Of a stretch of 64,000 nt of DNA, positions 1 through 17,128 are shown piece by piece. Origin of the DNA: Spiroplasma ixodetis Y32 (GTDB lineage: Bacteria; Bacillota_I; Bacilli_A; Mycoplasmatales; VBWQ01). The stretch is from contig NZ_CP127039.1 in NCBI RefSeq assembly GCF_030316605.1, positions 992,001-1,056,000 of the forward strand, read 5' to 3'. Every line of letters begins with the position of its first letter. Position 1 is the stretch's first letter. Position numbers and translations under genes: made by a program. The notes under the pieces were generated by a model. That model had not been told where the DNA came from and ran no database searches. It saw only the letters and a list, made by a program, of their open reading frames with translations.

Positions 1-45
1 GCTTTAGCAATTAAAGCAGTAGCCGAACAAAAAGAAAACGCATAA
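1..45 (+). CDS. rplJ: 50S ribosomal protein L10, 3' end only
   Basis: The last 14 codons and the TAA stop of an open frame enter from the left edge (ending AVAEQKENA). The rplJ-rplL order is almost universal in bacteria and the next gene is clearly rplL, so this is inferred to be L10, the protein that anchors L7/L12 to the ribosomal stalk. The identity rests mainly on position because too few residues are visible. Confidence 0.75.
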   Translation, partial: ALAIKAVAEQKENA

Positions 46-86
46 TTAACACTTATTAAATAAAAAAATATATGGAGGAAAAAATA

Positions 87-467
87 ATGGAAAATATTAC
101 AAATAAACAAATTATTGAACATGTTAAAACAATGACAGCAGTTCAATTAAAAGAATTAGTTGAATTAATTGAAACAACTTTTGGAGTAACTGCAGTAGTT
201 GCTTCTGCGCCAGCAGCAGCTAAAGAAGAAGCAACAAAACCATCAACAGTTTCTGTAATCTTAAAAGAAGTAGGAGACAAAAAAGTTGATGTTATTAAAG
301 CAGTTAAAGCAATTGTTGGTGGTACAATGTCTTTAATGGATGCTAAAAAAATGGTTGATGCAGTAGCAAAAGGACCACAAAAGATTTTAGAAAATATTGA
401 TACAGCAAAAGCAACAGAACACGAAGCAACGTTAAAAGCCGTTGGTGCTATTGTTGAAGTTAAGTAG
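87..467 (+). CDS. rplL: 50S ribosomal protein L7/L12
   Basis: The 126-residue protein has the expected two-part form: an N-terminal dimerisation segment (TNKQIIEHVKTMTAVQLKEL), an Ala/Lys-rich hinge around residues 42-55 (SAPAAAKEEA) and a C-terminal factor-binding domain (VDVIKAVKAIVGGTMSLMDAKKMVD). It forms the flexible stalk that recruits translation GTPases. A start at 87 is preferred over the in-frame ATG at 72, because GGAGG at 74-78 lies correctly spaced before 87 and overlaps the ATG at 72. It follows rplJ by 41 bases, and a terminator separates it from rpoB. Confidence 0.97.
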   Translation: MENITNKQIIEHVKTMTAVQLKELVELIETTFGVTAVVASAPAAAKEEATKPSTVSVILKEVGDKKVDVIKAVKAIVGGTMSLMDAKKMVDAVAKGPQKILENIDTAKATEHEATLKAVGAIVEVK

Positions 468-490
468 TTCAAATATTAAAAATTTATATG

Positions 491-522
491 AAAACCAGTT
501 TTAATTAATACTGGTTTTCTGT
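491..522 (+). terminator. Intrinsic terminator after rplL
   Basis: AAAACCAGT at 491-499 pairs with ACTGGTTTT at 510-518 around a 10-base loop, followed by TCTGTTTG. It closes the rplJL transcript, probably with partial read-through to rpoB. Confidence 0.75.
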
Positions 523-649
523 TTGTTATTTAACTAAAAATTATCAACTTAAAACTTAATATTTTATTAAACTAATTAGTAAATTAATACTAATTAACTG
601 AAATCAAATTATTTGATTTTAATAAATTTTTAAAATTGGAGATGAACCA

Positions 650-4363
<3,714 letters not shown>

Positions 4364-4381
4364 AAAAGGAGTAATAAATAT

Positions 4382-8140
<3,759 letters not shown>

Positions 8141-8148
8141 ATTAAAAT

Positions 8149-8180
8149 AAAAAGTGAGAATAAAATTCTCACTTTTTAAA
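8149..8180 (+). terminator. Intrinsic terminator after rpoC
   Basis: AAAAAGTGAGAAT and ATTCTCACTTTTT form a perfect 13-bp stem with a 2-3 base loop. The first IS1595-family copy begins only eight bases downstream, so the insertion left the rpoBC operon intact. Confidence 0.85.
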
Positions 8181-8187
8181 TATTTAT

Positions 8188-9128
8188 CGGACTTCTCCCC
8201 ACATGTACTTGTGGAGAAAACAATGAAATTGAATGAGTTCAACAATGCTTTTCAAACAGAACAGGATTGTTTAAAATATATAGCAAGTTTGAAGAAAAAC
8301 AAATGTATCATGTGTTCTTGAACAAGTTTGAATACTTCTAATTTAAGAAGAATAAGATGTTTGAAATGTCATCAAACATTTAGTATTCTTCATGGCACCA
8401 TTTTTTGCAAGTCACAAACACCTTTGAGATTTTGATTTTATCTCATCTTTAGATGAATAAACACCAAACATGGAATTACATCAACTGATGTTGCAAAAGA
8501 ATTGGGTGTGACTTTGAAAACTGCTTGAAGAATGGGTCATGAAATCAGAAATCGTATTGCCAAACAAGAACATCAATTTATTGTTGAGGGCATAATGCAA
8601 ATGGATGGAATGTATCTTTCACATATGGGTTTTAAAAAACAAGGAAGATCTTTGATAAATAAAACATTAATTGTTGGGATTTATGAAAAAACAACCAATA
8701 ATTTAATTGTGAAAGTAATCAAAAACGCAAAAAGTAAAAATCTTTTGCAGTTTGCAAGAAACCATATTTCTTCAAAGTGTGATGTACATACTGATTCTTG
8801 AAAAGGATATCGTGATTTCAAATCACTTTTCCCTAATCACAAAACAGTTAACCATCAAGATGGTTATGTTTCAAAAATTGGCGTAAATACCAATCAAATT
8901 GAATCAGTATGAAAACATATATGAAGAACATTTAAAACACATATCAAAGTTGCAAAACATCATGTTCATTTATATGCCAAAGAAGCTGCATATAAATTCA
9001 ACAAGATACCTACTTTTGAAACTGTAATGCTATGTTTCATTTAAAAATGTGGGGAGAAGTCCGTAGATAGGCTTTTCTCAGCATTTATGTGATAAAATTT
9101 AAAAATAGTACATAAAGGGAGAAAAGCC
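8188..9128 (+). mobile_element. IS1595-family element, copy 1 (complete)
   Basis: The 941-bp element is bounded by the 8-bp target duplication ATATTTAT (8180-8187 and 9129-9136). The left end is CGGACTTCTCCCCACA. The perfect inverted copy of these 16 bases lies internally at 9048-9063, and a further 65-bp tail ends in GGGAGAAAAGCC, an imperfect match to the left end. The tail can fold back on itself (GGCTTTTCTC with GGAGAAAAGCC). The 8-bp duplication, the zinc ribbon and the DDE-type domain fit the IS1595 family. Confidence 0.93.
8223..9044 (+). CDS. IS1595-family transposase, copy 1
   Basis: The 273-residue transposase has an N-terminal zinc ribbon (C28, C31, C46, C49), a helix-turn-helix-like segment (ITSTDVAKELGVTLKTAWRM, about 83-105) and an ISXO2-like catalytic domain. 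Candidate catalytic residues are Asp128, Asp191 (in HTDSWKGY) and Asn224/Glu227 (in TNQIESVWK). It catalyses cut-and-paste style transposition of its own element. This copy is full length but has Gly at residue 129, where nearly all others have Glu next to the first catalytic Asp, and its ribosome-binding site is GGAGA instead of GGAGG. Activity is therefore doubtful. Confidence 0.9.
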
Positions 9129-9160
9129 ATATTTATATTTTATTTTACTAGTTGTATGTT

Positions 9161-10318
9161 TTAAAGATAGGATAAATATATTTCTGGACATTCTTGTGTA
9201 TAATTAATTTTACCAGAATTTATAAATTCTTTTGTATTTTTATTAAACTCTTGCATTGTTTTTTCAGACTTTTCTTTTGCTTCACATTCTTCTGAATTAT
9301 CTTTTTTATGGAGATGTATTCTTTTAAAATTTTCGTCTTTCAGTATACTTGTTTCTTGTAGTTCACTACCAATTCCACTATCTTTACTATTATGTTTTAA
9401 AGATAATTTTCTTAAAAGATTACTTTTATTATCATCTTTAGTAAAGTCCGTTATAATTTCTTGTAGTAATTGATTGTTAATTTCACTATCTTGACTTGAA
9501 GTTAATATTACATTATTTATTTTTTCGTCTAATTTAGACGGTACTACAATATTACTATCATCATCTTCGTTAAAATCATTATCTTGACTTAAAGTTAATA
9601 TTTCATTATTTATTTTTTCCTCTGATTTAGAAGCTACTATACTATCATTATCATCATTTTCTTTGTTAACACCATTATCTTTATTTGAAGTTAATATTGC
9701 ATTATCTATTTCTTTACTATTATCTTTTAAATCAGTTGGTTTTAAAAAACTAGGACTGATAACATTTTGATAAAACATTTCTTCTTTTTTATAATGAAAT
9801 TGAACTTTATCAAGTAAATTTTTTAAAATTATTATATCTGAAAAGATTTCATCATAAGTAGCAATAATTGCATGTTTATTTATTACGGTTTCATATATTC
9901 TTTGACCAGCATTTTCTTTGGTGATTAAAGAAGAATAATCACAAGTAATATTAAAATTACAATTTGTTTTTGCTTTTTTAATAAAATCAGCAGTTAAAAG
10001 TATTATAAAACTATTTATCTTCTTTCTTCTATTTAAACTTCCATATTTATTTAATGAAGCTTCAATTTCTCAGTCAATATGTTGTCTACATTTTGTATGT
10101 ATTCCTAGAATAAGAATAGTAATAGTTGTATCTTTTAAATGATTTTGTCTAATAGTTTTAGCGATTTTATTATGTGATCATGTGGGTTCAATATCTCCTC
10201 TTTCTACAGACATGTCTTTTATATTTAAATAATTACCATATTTTTTAATTAACTCTGCTAATTGGTTTTTTTCTTCTTGTTCTCTTAGATGATGATATGA
10301 AATAAAAATTTTTCTCAC
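9161..10318 (-). CDS. TIR-like (MTH538/DUF1863-type) protein with repetitive acidic tail
   Basis: The 385-residue frame reads through two TGA codons from a GTG start at 10318, with AGGAG seven bases upstream. Residues 1-130 look like the TIR-like fold of the MTH538/DUF1863 group, the type also found in Thoeris ThsB: first strand RKIFISYHHLRE, then KIAKTIRQNHLKDTTITILI (core strand) and CRQHIDWEIEASL, where the Glu of DWEIE is the likely key residue. From about residue 180 the protein becomes Asn/Asp/Glu/Lys-rich with three degenerate repeats (INNEILTLSQDND type). There is no signal peptide or membrane segment. It lies 148 bases downstream of a membrane-protein gene on the same strand, which suggests a functional pair. 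TIR identity is by eye, and a phage-defence role is only an inference. Confidence 0.6.
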
Positions 10319-10466
10319 TGTTTAACTCCTTTTTTAACATTATTAAAAATTATGTTTTATAATTTTTTTGATTATAAAACATAAGTCTTAATAGGTAATT
10401 TTAAAGATATTGTTTTAAAAATTTAAATTTGTTTTTTACTTATATTTTATTTAAACATTTAATATT

Positions 10467-11174
10467 TTAATCTGTATAGTTTAATAATTTTTTGATTTGT
10501 TCATTAGTTGCAGTTGAAAGTGAAAGTATTGAAATAAAATATAAGTATTTGTTTTCTATTAAATCTTTTCTAACTTTATCAATTTGTTTTCAAAAATCTT
10601 CGATTTCTTCTTTGCTTAAATTTTCATCATTAATGATGAAATTACCATTAGTGTCTATTTTTGTTAGTGATCTACTAGCAATTAAGATTGGTCTGATTTT
10701 TAAATTCATAATTTTTAAAATTACATCTGTTACTAAGTTATTGTTATCGGAAGTTAATAATATTTGTTTACTTTCATCAAAAGTATTTTTAATACTTTTG
10801 ATTGCTTCATAAACTCTTCCTTCGGATTTATTTACTAATATTGAACTTGTCAAAATTATAAAAAAATTTCAGGGAATTTTTGTTGGTTTTTTATTAACTC
10901 CACTTTCTGATTTTAGGAATTTTTTAAATAAATTTATATCAACATCTCTAATAAATATTTCTTTAAAATATTTTCTTAGTTTTAGTTTTAATTCTTTTTT
11001 CGTTCCTATGATTTGACTAAAATCATTTGAAGAAAGTATTCTTTTAATTTTGTTTTTTTGTTTATAATTTAATAAAAATTTTATTAGTAAAAACATTAAA
11101 AGTAATATGAAAAAAATAAGTAAAGCGATACTTGAAATATAAGCTATTCAATTAAATATTTTAGTTGTAGTCAA
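10467..11174 (-). CDS. Single-pass membrane protein next to the TIR-like gene
   Basis: The 235-residue protein starts at TTG 11174 behind an AAGGAAA site. The same TTG, spacing and following sequence are conserved in the paralogue at 14544, which supports this start. Residues about 7-33 (IAYISSIALLIFFILLLMFL) form one membrane helix. The remainder is a soluble Lys-rich domain with a hydrophobic core (WNFFIILTSSILVNKSEGRV, then ILLTSDNNNLVTDVIL) that I do not recognise. It reads TGA as Trp twice. Its position upstream of the TIR-like gene on the same strand suggests a partner or effector, but nothing in the sequence proves it. Confidence 0.6.
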
Positions 11175-11301
11175 TTTGCTTTTCCTTAGTTTTATCCATA
11201 AAATGTTAAACATAATAACATAAAAAATATATAACTTTTATATTTACAATTTTGGGTATTAGTTTAAAAAAATAAAAAGATTTAGTATTATAATTTTTTA
11301 A

Positions 11302-12241
11302 GGCTTTTCTCCCTTTATGTACTATTTTTAATTTTATCACATAAATGCTGAGAAAAGCCTATCTACGGACTTCTCCCCACATTTTTAAATGAAACATAGC
11401 ATTACAGTTTCAAAAGTAGGTATCTTGTTGAATTTATATGCAGCTTCTTTGGCATATAAATGAACATGATGTTTTGCAACTTTGATATGTGTTTTAAATG
11501 TTCTTCGTATATGTTTTCATACTGATTCAATTTGATTGGTATTTACGCCAATTTTTGAAACATAACCATCTTGATGGTTAACTGTTTTGTGATTAGGGAA
11601 AAGTGATTTGAAATCACGATATCCTTTTCAAGAATCAGTATGTACATCACACTTTGAAGAAATATGGTTTCTTGCAAACTGCAAAAGATTTTTACTTTTT
11701 GCGTTTTTGATTACTTTCACAATTAAATTATTGGTTGTTTTTTCATAAATCCCAACAATTAATGTTTTATTTATCAAAGATCTTCCTTGTTTTTTAAAAC
11801 CCATATGTGAAAGATACATTTCATCCATTTGCACTATGCCCTCAACAATAAATTGATGTTCTTGTTTGGCAATACGATTTCTGATTTCATGACCCATTCT
11901 TCAAGCAGTTTTCAAAGTCACACCCAATTCTTTTGCAACATCAGTTGATGTAATTCCATGTTTGGTGTTTATTCATCTAAAGATGAGATAAAGTCAAAAT
12001 CTCAAAGGTGTTTGTGACTTGTAAAAAATGGTGCCATGAAGAATACTAAATGTTTGATGACATTTCAAACATCTTATTCTTCTTAAATTAGAAGTATTCA
12101 AACTTGTTCAAGAACACATGATACATTTGTTTTTCTTCAAACTTGCTATATATTTTAAACAATCCTGTTCTGTTTGAAAAGCATTGTTGAACTCATTCAA
12201 TTTCATTGTTTCCTCCACAAGTACATGTGGGGAGAAGTCCG
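11302..12241 (-). mobile_element. IS1595-family element, copy 2 (complete)
   Basis: The 940-bp copy lies in reverse orientation between perfect 8-bp duplications TTTTTTAA (11294-11301 and 12242-12249). It sits upstream of the membrane protein of the TIR island. Confidence 0.93.
11385..12206 (-). CDS. IS1595-family transposase, copy 2
   Basis: This copy is full length at 273 residues with the zinc ribbon, MDEMY (Asp128), HTDS (Asp191) and NQIE motifs all present. It has the standard GGAGG site before the ATG. A Phe to Leu change is visible in the FWFYLIF segment. It is one of four copies (2, 3, 5, 6) with no obvious lesion. Confidence 0.9.
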
Positions 12242-12249
12242 TTTTTTAA

Positions 12250-12461
12250 TTAAATAGTTACTTGTTTTCTGTTAGTTATTAATTTTATTTTAGTTTCTTA
12301 TTAATATTTATTGAAAATTATTATGATATTAATAATAATATTCCATTTTAATTATATACATATATAATTTAAAAAATCTATTAAAAAGCAGCATAATATA
12401 AGAATTTTTTAAAAAAAAATTATTTTTATAATGTTTCTTTTTTATGTATTTTATACTGATT
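12250..12461. other. AT-rich intergenic stretch between two insertion elements
   Basis: No gene or stable hairpin is visible. By comparison with 10440-10470, its right part is probably the original downstream flank of the duplicated membrane-protein gene at 14544-13824. Confidence 0.4.
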
Positions 12462-13835
12462 GGCATAAGTTAGTTAAGTTTACTCCTATAATTTTTAATC
12501 TAGACAGTATGATTAGTTTAAATAATTAATAGTTAAGGAGTAAAGATGAAATATAAAGTTTATACAAGAAAAATTAAACTAGATGTTTTAAATGAATATG
12601 TAGTGATTAAAAAATTAAAAACCATTGATATTAAAACCAAATATCAATTATCAACCAGATCATTAATTTATAATTGAGTAAAAAAATATCAAAAAAATAA
12701 TAAATTAATTACTATTCATACTTTTCAAACAAATCATCAAATAGATAAAGTGAATATCAAAGATAAAAATTTAAAACTTGAAAATAAAAAACTCAAAAAG
12801 TCACTACTAAAATAAAAAATAAAAAATGAATTTTTAAGACAAAAACAATTCTGTGATAAAGAATTAAAAAACAATCAAAATATTTTAAATAGTAAATTAT
12901 TGAAAAGTAAATGTTTTTTAATAGTTGATAAATATAGAAATAAAAATTATGGAATTAATGACATAATTAGTTTGTTACCTATCAGTAAAGTTGCATATTA
13001 TAAATGAATAAAAAACGGTAAAAAGAAATATCAAACAAAAATTGATAATGAGTTATTAAAAGAATTAAATAAAATTGTTGTTATTAGCAACAAAGATAAA
13101 ATTACTAGTTTAGAAAAGGTGAGATTAGAATTAAAGAAAAACAACACCAATCTTAAATGCAGTAAAAACAGCATTATGAGGTTATTAGAAGATAATAATA
13201 TCCAAACTATTAACCAAACCCAAAAAACAGCGTAGAGCGAAATCTAATGCCTTAAAATCAAATTTCCAAGATTTATTAAAACGTAATTTTACCAGTAATA
13301 CTTATCTTGAAAAAGTTGGCATCGATGGTACTTGATTTAAAGAATTAATTATTAATAATAAAAAAACTAAATTATTATTAGAAATTGCTACAGATATGAA
13401 TAGTAATGCTATAGTTGGTTGAAAAATTAATAAAAGTGAAAATGCAATAACCATTTTAAATGTTCTTAATCAAGTAACAAAGGCAAGTCGTAAAGAACAT
13501 AAAATATTTGCAACATTTATCCAGTCTGATTTAGGTTCAGGTAATACTAGTAAAATAGTTACAAATAGTTTTAATAAAAGTAAAACTTTAATTCATTCAA
13601 AAAGTTTATCAGGATTTAAAGGCAACCAAGTAAGTGAATGTTTAAATCGTTGAATCAAAAGAGATTTTAAAATTATGTTTGGTAACAAGTTTAATAGCAT
13701 TAAACATTTCACAGAAGCATTAAGAAAATTTATTAACTGATGAAATAATGATAGAATGATTTTACGATTAAAAATGTCTCCAAACCAATTTGTACAGATT
13801 TGAAGACAAGAAAGTAAACTTATCTAACCAATACC
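12462..13835 (+). mobile_element. IS3-like element, degenerate
   Basis: Imperfect inverted ends match over about 24 bases: the left end begins GGCATAAGTTAGTTAAGTTT, and the right end read in reverse begins GGTATTGGTTAGATAAGTTT. CTGATT is present on both sides (12456-12461 and 13836-13841), a plausible target duplication. It is inserted at the 3' end of the decayed membrane-protein gene that runs from 14544 leftwards. Confidence 0.6.
12546..13827 (+). pseudogene. IS3-type transposase, broken by a stop and a frameshift
   Basis: The N-terminal 89 codons look like an IS3-type OrfA with a helix-turn-helix (IDIKTKYQLSTRSLIYNWVKK). A TAA at 12813 interrupts the frame, which then continues into an OrfB-like part, shifts frame near 13215, and ends with an integrase core. 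The possible DDE residues lie in VGIDGTWFKEL, IQSDLGSGN and NQVSECLNRWIKRDF. The catalytic motifs are divergent from typical IS3 elements. Expression of an active transposase looks impossible. Confidence 0.65.
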
Positions 13836-14544
13836 CTGATTTGTGTAGTTTAATAATTTTTTGATTTGTTCATTAGTTGCAGTTGAAAGTGAAAGTATTG
13901 AAATAAAATATAAGTATTTGTTTTTTATTAAATCTTTTCTAACTTTATCAATTTGTTTTCAAAAATCTTTGATTTCTTCTTTGCTTAAATTTTCATCATT
14001 AATGATGAAATTACCATTAATGTCTATTTTTGTTAGTGATCTACTAGCAATTAAGATTGGTCTGATTTTTAAATTCATAAATTTTTAAAATTACATCTGT
14101 TACTAAGTTATTGTTATCGGAAGTTAATAATATTTGTTTACTTTCATCAAAAGTATTTTTAATACTTTTGATTGCTTCATAAACTCTTCCTTCGGATTTA
14201 TTTACTAATATTGAACTTGTAAAAATTATAAAAAAATTTAAAGCAATTTTTGTTGGTTTTTTATTAACTCCACTTTCTGATTTTAGGAATTTTTTAAATA
14301 AATTTATATCAACATCTCTAATAAATATTTTTTTAAAATATTTTCTTAGTTTTATTTTTAATTCTTTTTTCGTTCCTATGATTTGACTAAAATCATTTGA
14401 AGAAAGTATTCTTTTAACTTTGTTTTTTTGTTTATAATTTAATAAAAATTTTATTAGTAAAAACATTAAAAGTAATATAAAAGAAATAAGTAAACTAGAA
14501 CCAGAAATAACACCTATTCAACTAAATACTTCATTTTGACTCAA
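13824..14544 (-). pseudogene. Frameshifted paralogue of the TIR-adjacent membrane protein
   Basis: This gene is a close copy of the one at 10467-11174, with the same TTG start, the same N-terminal membrane helix (LLISFILLLMFLLIKFLL) and nearly identical body. One extra A near 14080 shifts the frame after about residue 155; the homologous sequence then continues in the next frame to the C-terminal NEQIKKLLNYT. Its normal 3' end is replaced by the end of the IS3-like element, where the frame closes after a few foreign residues. It appears to be a recent duplicate that is now inactive. Confidence 0.7.
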
Positions 14545-14933
14545 TTTAATTTTCCTTTCAAATAACATGAAATATGATATTGATATTTAATTTTAATTAT
14601 ACATAGACATAATAAAAATTAAATATTTATATTAAGTGTATTTTACAAATTTTTGAATTTGTAAATAAAATAAATAATAAAATTAAAACTTAGATAAAAA
14701 AATATTTTTTGTTAAAATATAATTGATTTGTTAAGTAACGTTTTTGGGACGAATTAATATAACGGATAGATTTTCTAACTTCAAACAATAAAACTAGCAA
14801 ATCTAAATATTTGTTAACTAAATTATACCATAAATTTTAAAAATCATAAAAAATATAACGATAAAATTACATTTAAATAATAGAAAAATACTAATCTTAA
14901 AATTAGTTTTTAAAAATATTAAATTGTATTATT
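14545..14933. other. Non-coding AT-rich spacer with a 14-bp direct repeat
   Basis: No gene is visible. The region holds a promoter-like stretch (TTGTTAAAATATAATTG near 14709-14725) and the left copy of the direct repeat AACTAGCAAATCTA at 14792-14805. Confidence 0.45.
14792..14805. repeat. Left copy of a 14-bp direct repeat
   Basis: AACTAGCAAATCTA occurs here and again at 16194-16207. The two copies bracket the UPF0236/Mbov_0401-type gene, 1388 bases apart. They could be target duplications or recombination sites. Confidence 0.6.
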
Positions 14934-16100
14934 TTAAGCAATATTAATATAATTTCTACTATTTAAATAATTTGCTCTAGCCATTAACATATTAATTAAT
15001 GTTGGATAAGCATATATTTTTGCACCTTTTGTTTGAGATTTAACTAAATGTTGAATATCACTTTCAGCACTACAACCAATATTTCAACTAGCAGGTTGAT
15101 TTATAATGCCTTCTTTATTGTTTACAAAAATCCTTAAAGTTTCTTTATTTACTTTTGTTTTTATTAAAAATGCTATTAATTCATCATATTGACCATTACA
15201 AAAATATTTTCAAGCATTTAAAAAGTTTTTTAAATTTTTTGGATTAACTTTATTTTTTCTTTTATCAGGTTTATATGAAGTTCATAAATAATAAAAAGCA
15301 TGATATTTATCTAATACATAATAAGCGCCCAAATATTTTGCTAAATTATATATTCATCCAGCACCATCTCCAGATACTACTAATTTAGCATTTTCAAATT
15401 CAAAATATTTTTTTAATCCATTTCAAGTAAAATCAACTGTTGGATTTGCTTGTAAATAATCTTCTTTATTACTATATTTATAATCACCCATAAAAGTATA
15501 AATTTTATTTGATAACTTATTTCTATTTTTACCTATTTGTTTTTTACCAGTATTATAACTAATACTACGAATTTTTTGCATTTCTCTTTTATTATTTTTA
15601 TTTCAAACAGGAACATAACAATCATCAGCATTAATATAAATAAATTCATTATTTTTTACTTTAAATTTTTGTTCTGGTAATTTTTCTTGAACTTTTGAAT
15701 TTTTATGAATTTTACTAATTGTTACTTTTGAAACATAAGTATATTTTAAAATATCTTGTATATCTTGATAATGTTTCTTTCTTCCGATATATGATATTAT
15801 TTCTTCTTTTAATCAACTAATAATCTTTGCTCTTTTATCAATATTAAACTCTTCATAAACTGGATAATAATATTCTTTCTTTAATTTATCTCAATAAACT
15901 CTTTGATTAAAAATCATTTTACCAAATTCAAAAATAATACTACGATTACATTTTTTAGCAACTTTATATCTATCTTTATCTCTATTTTGAAAAAAATATT
16001 CATCAAAAACATGGATTTTATTAACATGATTTGTTATAATTCTATTAATTTCATATTCTAAATTATTTTTATAATTAAAAATATTTCAACACCTTTCCAT
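14934..16100 (-). CDS. UPF0236/Mbov_0401-family transposase-like protein
   Basis: The 388-residue frame (TGA as Trp) starts at ATG 16100 with AGGAC eleven bases upstream. Family landmarks are YINADDCYVPVW (first acidic cluster), VVSGDGAGWIYNLAKYLGA (the GDGA.WI motif) and VLDKYHAFYYL, and the C-terminal NIGCSAESDIQHLVKSQTKG resembles the GCSAE segment of UPF0236. Members of this family are common in mobile elements of mollicutes and are considered transposase-like. No frameshift was found. The gene is flanked by a 14-bp direct repeat, which supports mobility. Confidence 0.8.
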
Positions 16101-16193
16101 TGCATTTTTTGTCCTAACTATTCTAACAAATTTACTAAATTATTGTTGAAAAAAGTTTAATTTTAAAGTATAATATTAAGGAATGATTGAAAT

Positions 16194-16207
16194 AACTAGC
16201 AAATCTA
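16194..16207. repeat. Right copy of a 14-bp direct repeat
   Basis: AACTAGCAAATCTA matches 14792-14805 exactly and lies upstream of the UPF0236/Mbov_0401-type gene start. Confidence 0.6.
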
Positions 16208-16218
16208 TTGCAACGTTT

Positions 16219-16252
16219 AAAGATAACTTTTATTAGTTATCTTTTCTTTTTT
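16219..16252 (+). terminator. Hairpin with T-tract
   Basis: AAAGATAACT (16219-16228) pairs with AGTTATCTTT (16235-16244), followed by TCTTTTTT. No gene on the plus strand precedes it within the island, so it may terminate a small upstream transcript or belong to the element end. Confidence 0.6.
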
Positions 16253-16303
16253 AATAAAATAATGTACAATAAAGAAAAATGTAAATAGAAAAGGAAAATA
16301 AAA

Positions 16304-16570
16304 GTGGAATATATTGCATGATGAATATTATTAGGAATATTCATAATTAGTATTTTAGGATTTATAGCTTTATATGGTTGAAATCTATGTGAAAAAAATA
16401 AAGTTTTTGGAGTATTATTTTTAACTATTTCTCTTAGTATTATTGGTACTTTTATAGGATGTATGATTATATATAAAAAACAGCATCCAGAATTTAAATT
16501 TTGAAAAAGTTTAGGAAATAAGTTGAAGAAAATGTTTAAAAGAAATAAAAAAATAAAAATAGCAAAATAA
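16304..16570 (+). CDS. Small two-helix membrane protein
   Basis: The 88-residue frame starts at GTG 16304 with AAAAGGA at the right distance. Two hydrophobic segments are visible (IAWWILLGIFIISILGFIAL, about 4-24, and VLFLTISLSIIGTFIGCMII, about 35-55), followed by a very basic tail (KKMFKRNKKIKIAK). I do not recognise a family. It lies just upstream of the prophage late genes with its own terminator, so it could be the phage's last host neighbour or a phage membrane protein. Confidence 0.6.
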
Positions 16571-16584
16571 ATGCTATTTTTTGT
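16555..16584 (+). terminator. Terminator overlapping the stop of the small membrane protein gene
   Basis: AAAAATAGCA (16555-16564) pairs with TGCTATTTTT (16572-16581) across a short loop, followed by T residues. Confidence 0.75.
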
Positions 16585-16732
16585 TATAATTATATTATAA
16601 AAATTAAATAAAAAAATATATGAAGTAATTAATAAAGTTAATAAGTTATTACACGGAAGTTCTAACTTAAAGATTATATTAATTATATCATAAATTTTTG
16701 TGTTTTTAAAGCATATGAAAGGAGATTTTTAT

Positions 16733-17128
16733 GTGCAAGAAGAAAAAATAAAAATAAGAACAATTTTTAATGATGCTACAAAATTAAGAGAAGCATTAGA
16801 AAATTATTTTATTCATTGTAAAGAGTTTGATGAAGTACCTACTAAAATTGGTATGTTAGTTTATTTAAATATTACAGAAAATACTCTTTATATTTGAAAA
16901 CAAAAAAAGAGAAATACTTTTTTACAACAAATTAATTGAGCATATTTACAAATACGCCATATTAATACACAAAGATATTTAAAAGCAAATGCAAATAATA
17001 CTGCATGATATTTAGAAAGAGCATTTGTAAAAGAATATCATTTATCTACAAAAATTGATATAAAAAGTAGTGATAATACAGCCCCTATAGCAATTAGTTT
17101 AGAAAATAAAGGTAAGAATAAATGTTAA
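16733..17128 (+). CDS. Probable phage terminase small subunit
   Basis: The 131-residue frame uses a GTG at 16733 placed eight bases after AAAGGAG. The upstream in-frame ATG at 16715 overlaps that site and is less likely. The protein has a helix-turn-helix-like segment (KIGMLVYLNITENTLYIWKQ, about 35-56) and charged helices, as expected for the DNA-recognition subunit of a packaging motor. Its stop overlaps the start of the large subunit by seven bases, the usual arrangement. The call rests on size and position. Confidence 0.6.

Noticed and set aside
10492..10812. Open frame of about 106 codons on the plus strand
   Set aside because: It is antisense to the membrane-protein gene at 10467-11174, has no ribosome-binding site, and its composition mirrors that gene; the same shadow occurs at 13861.
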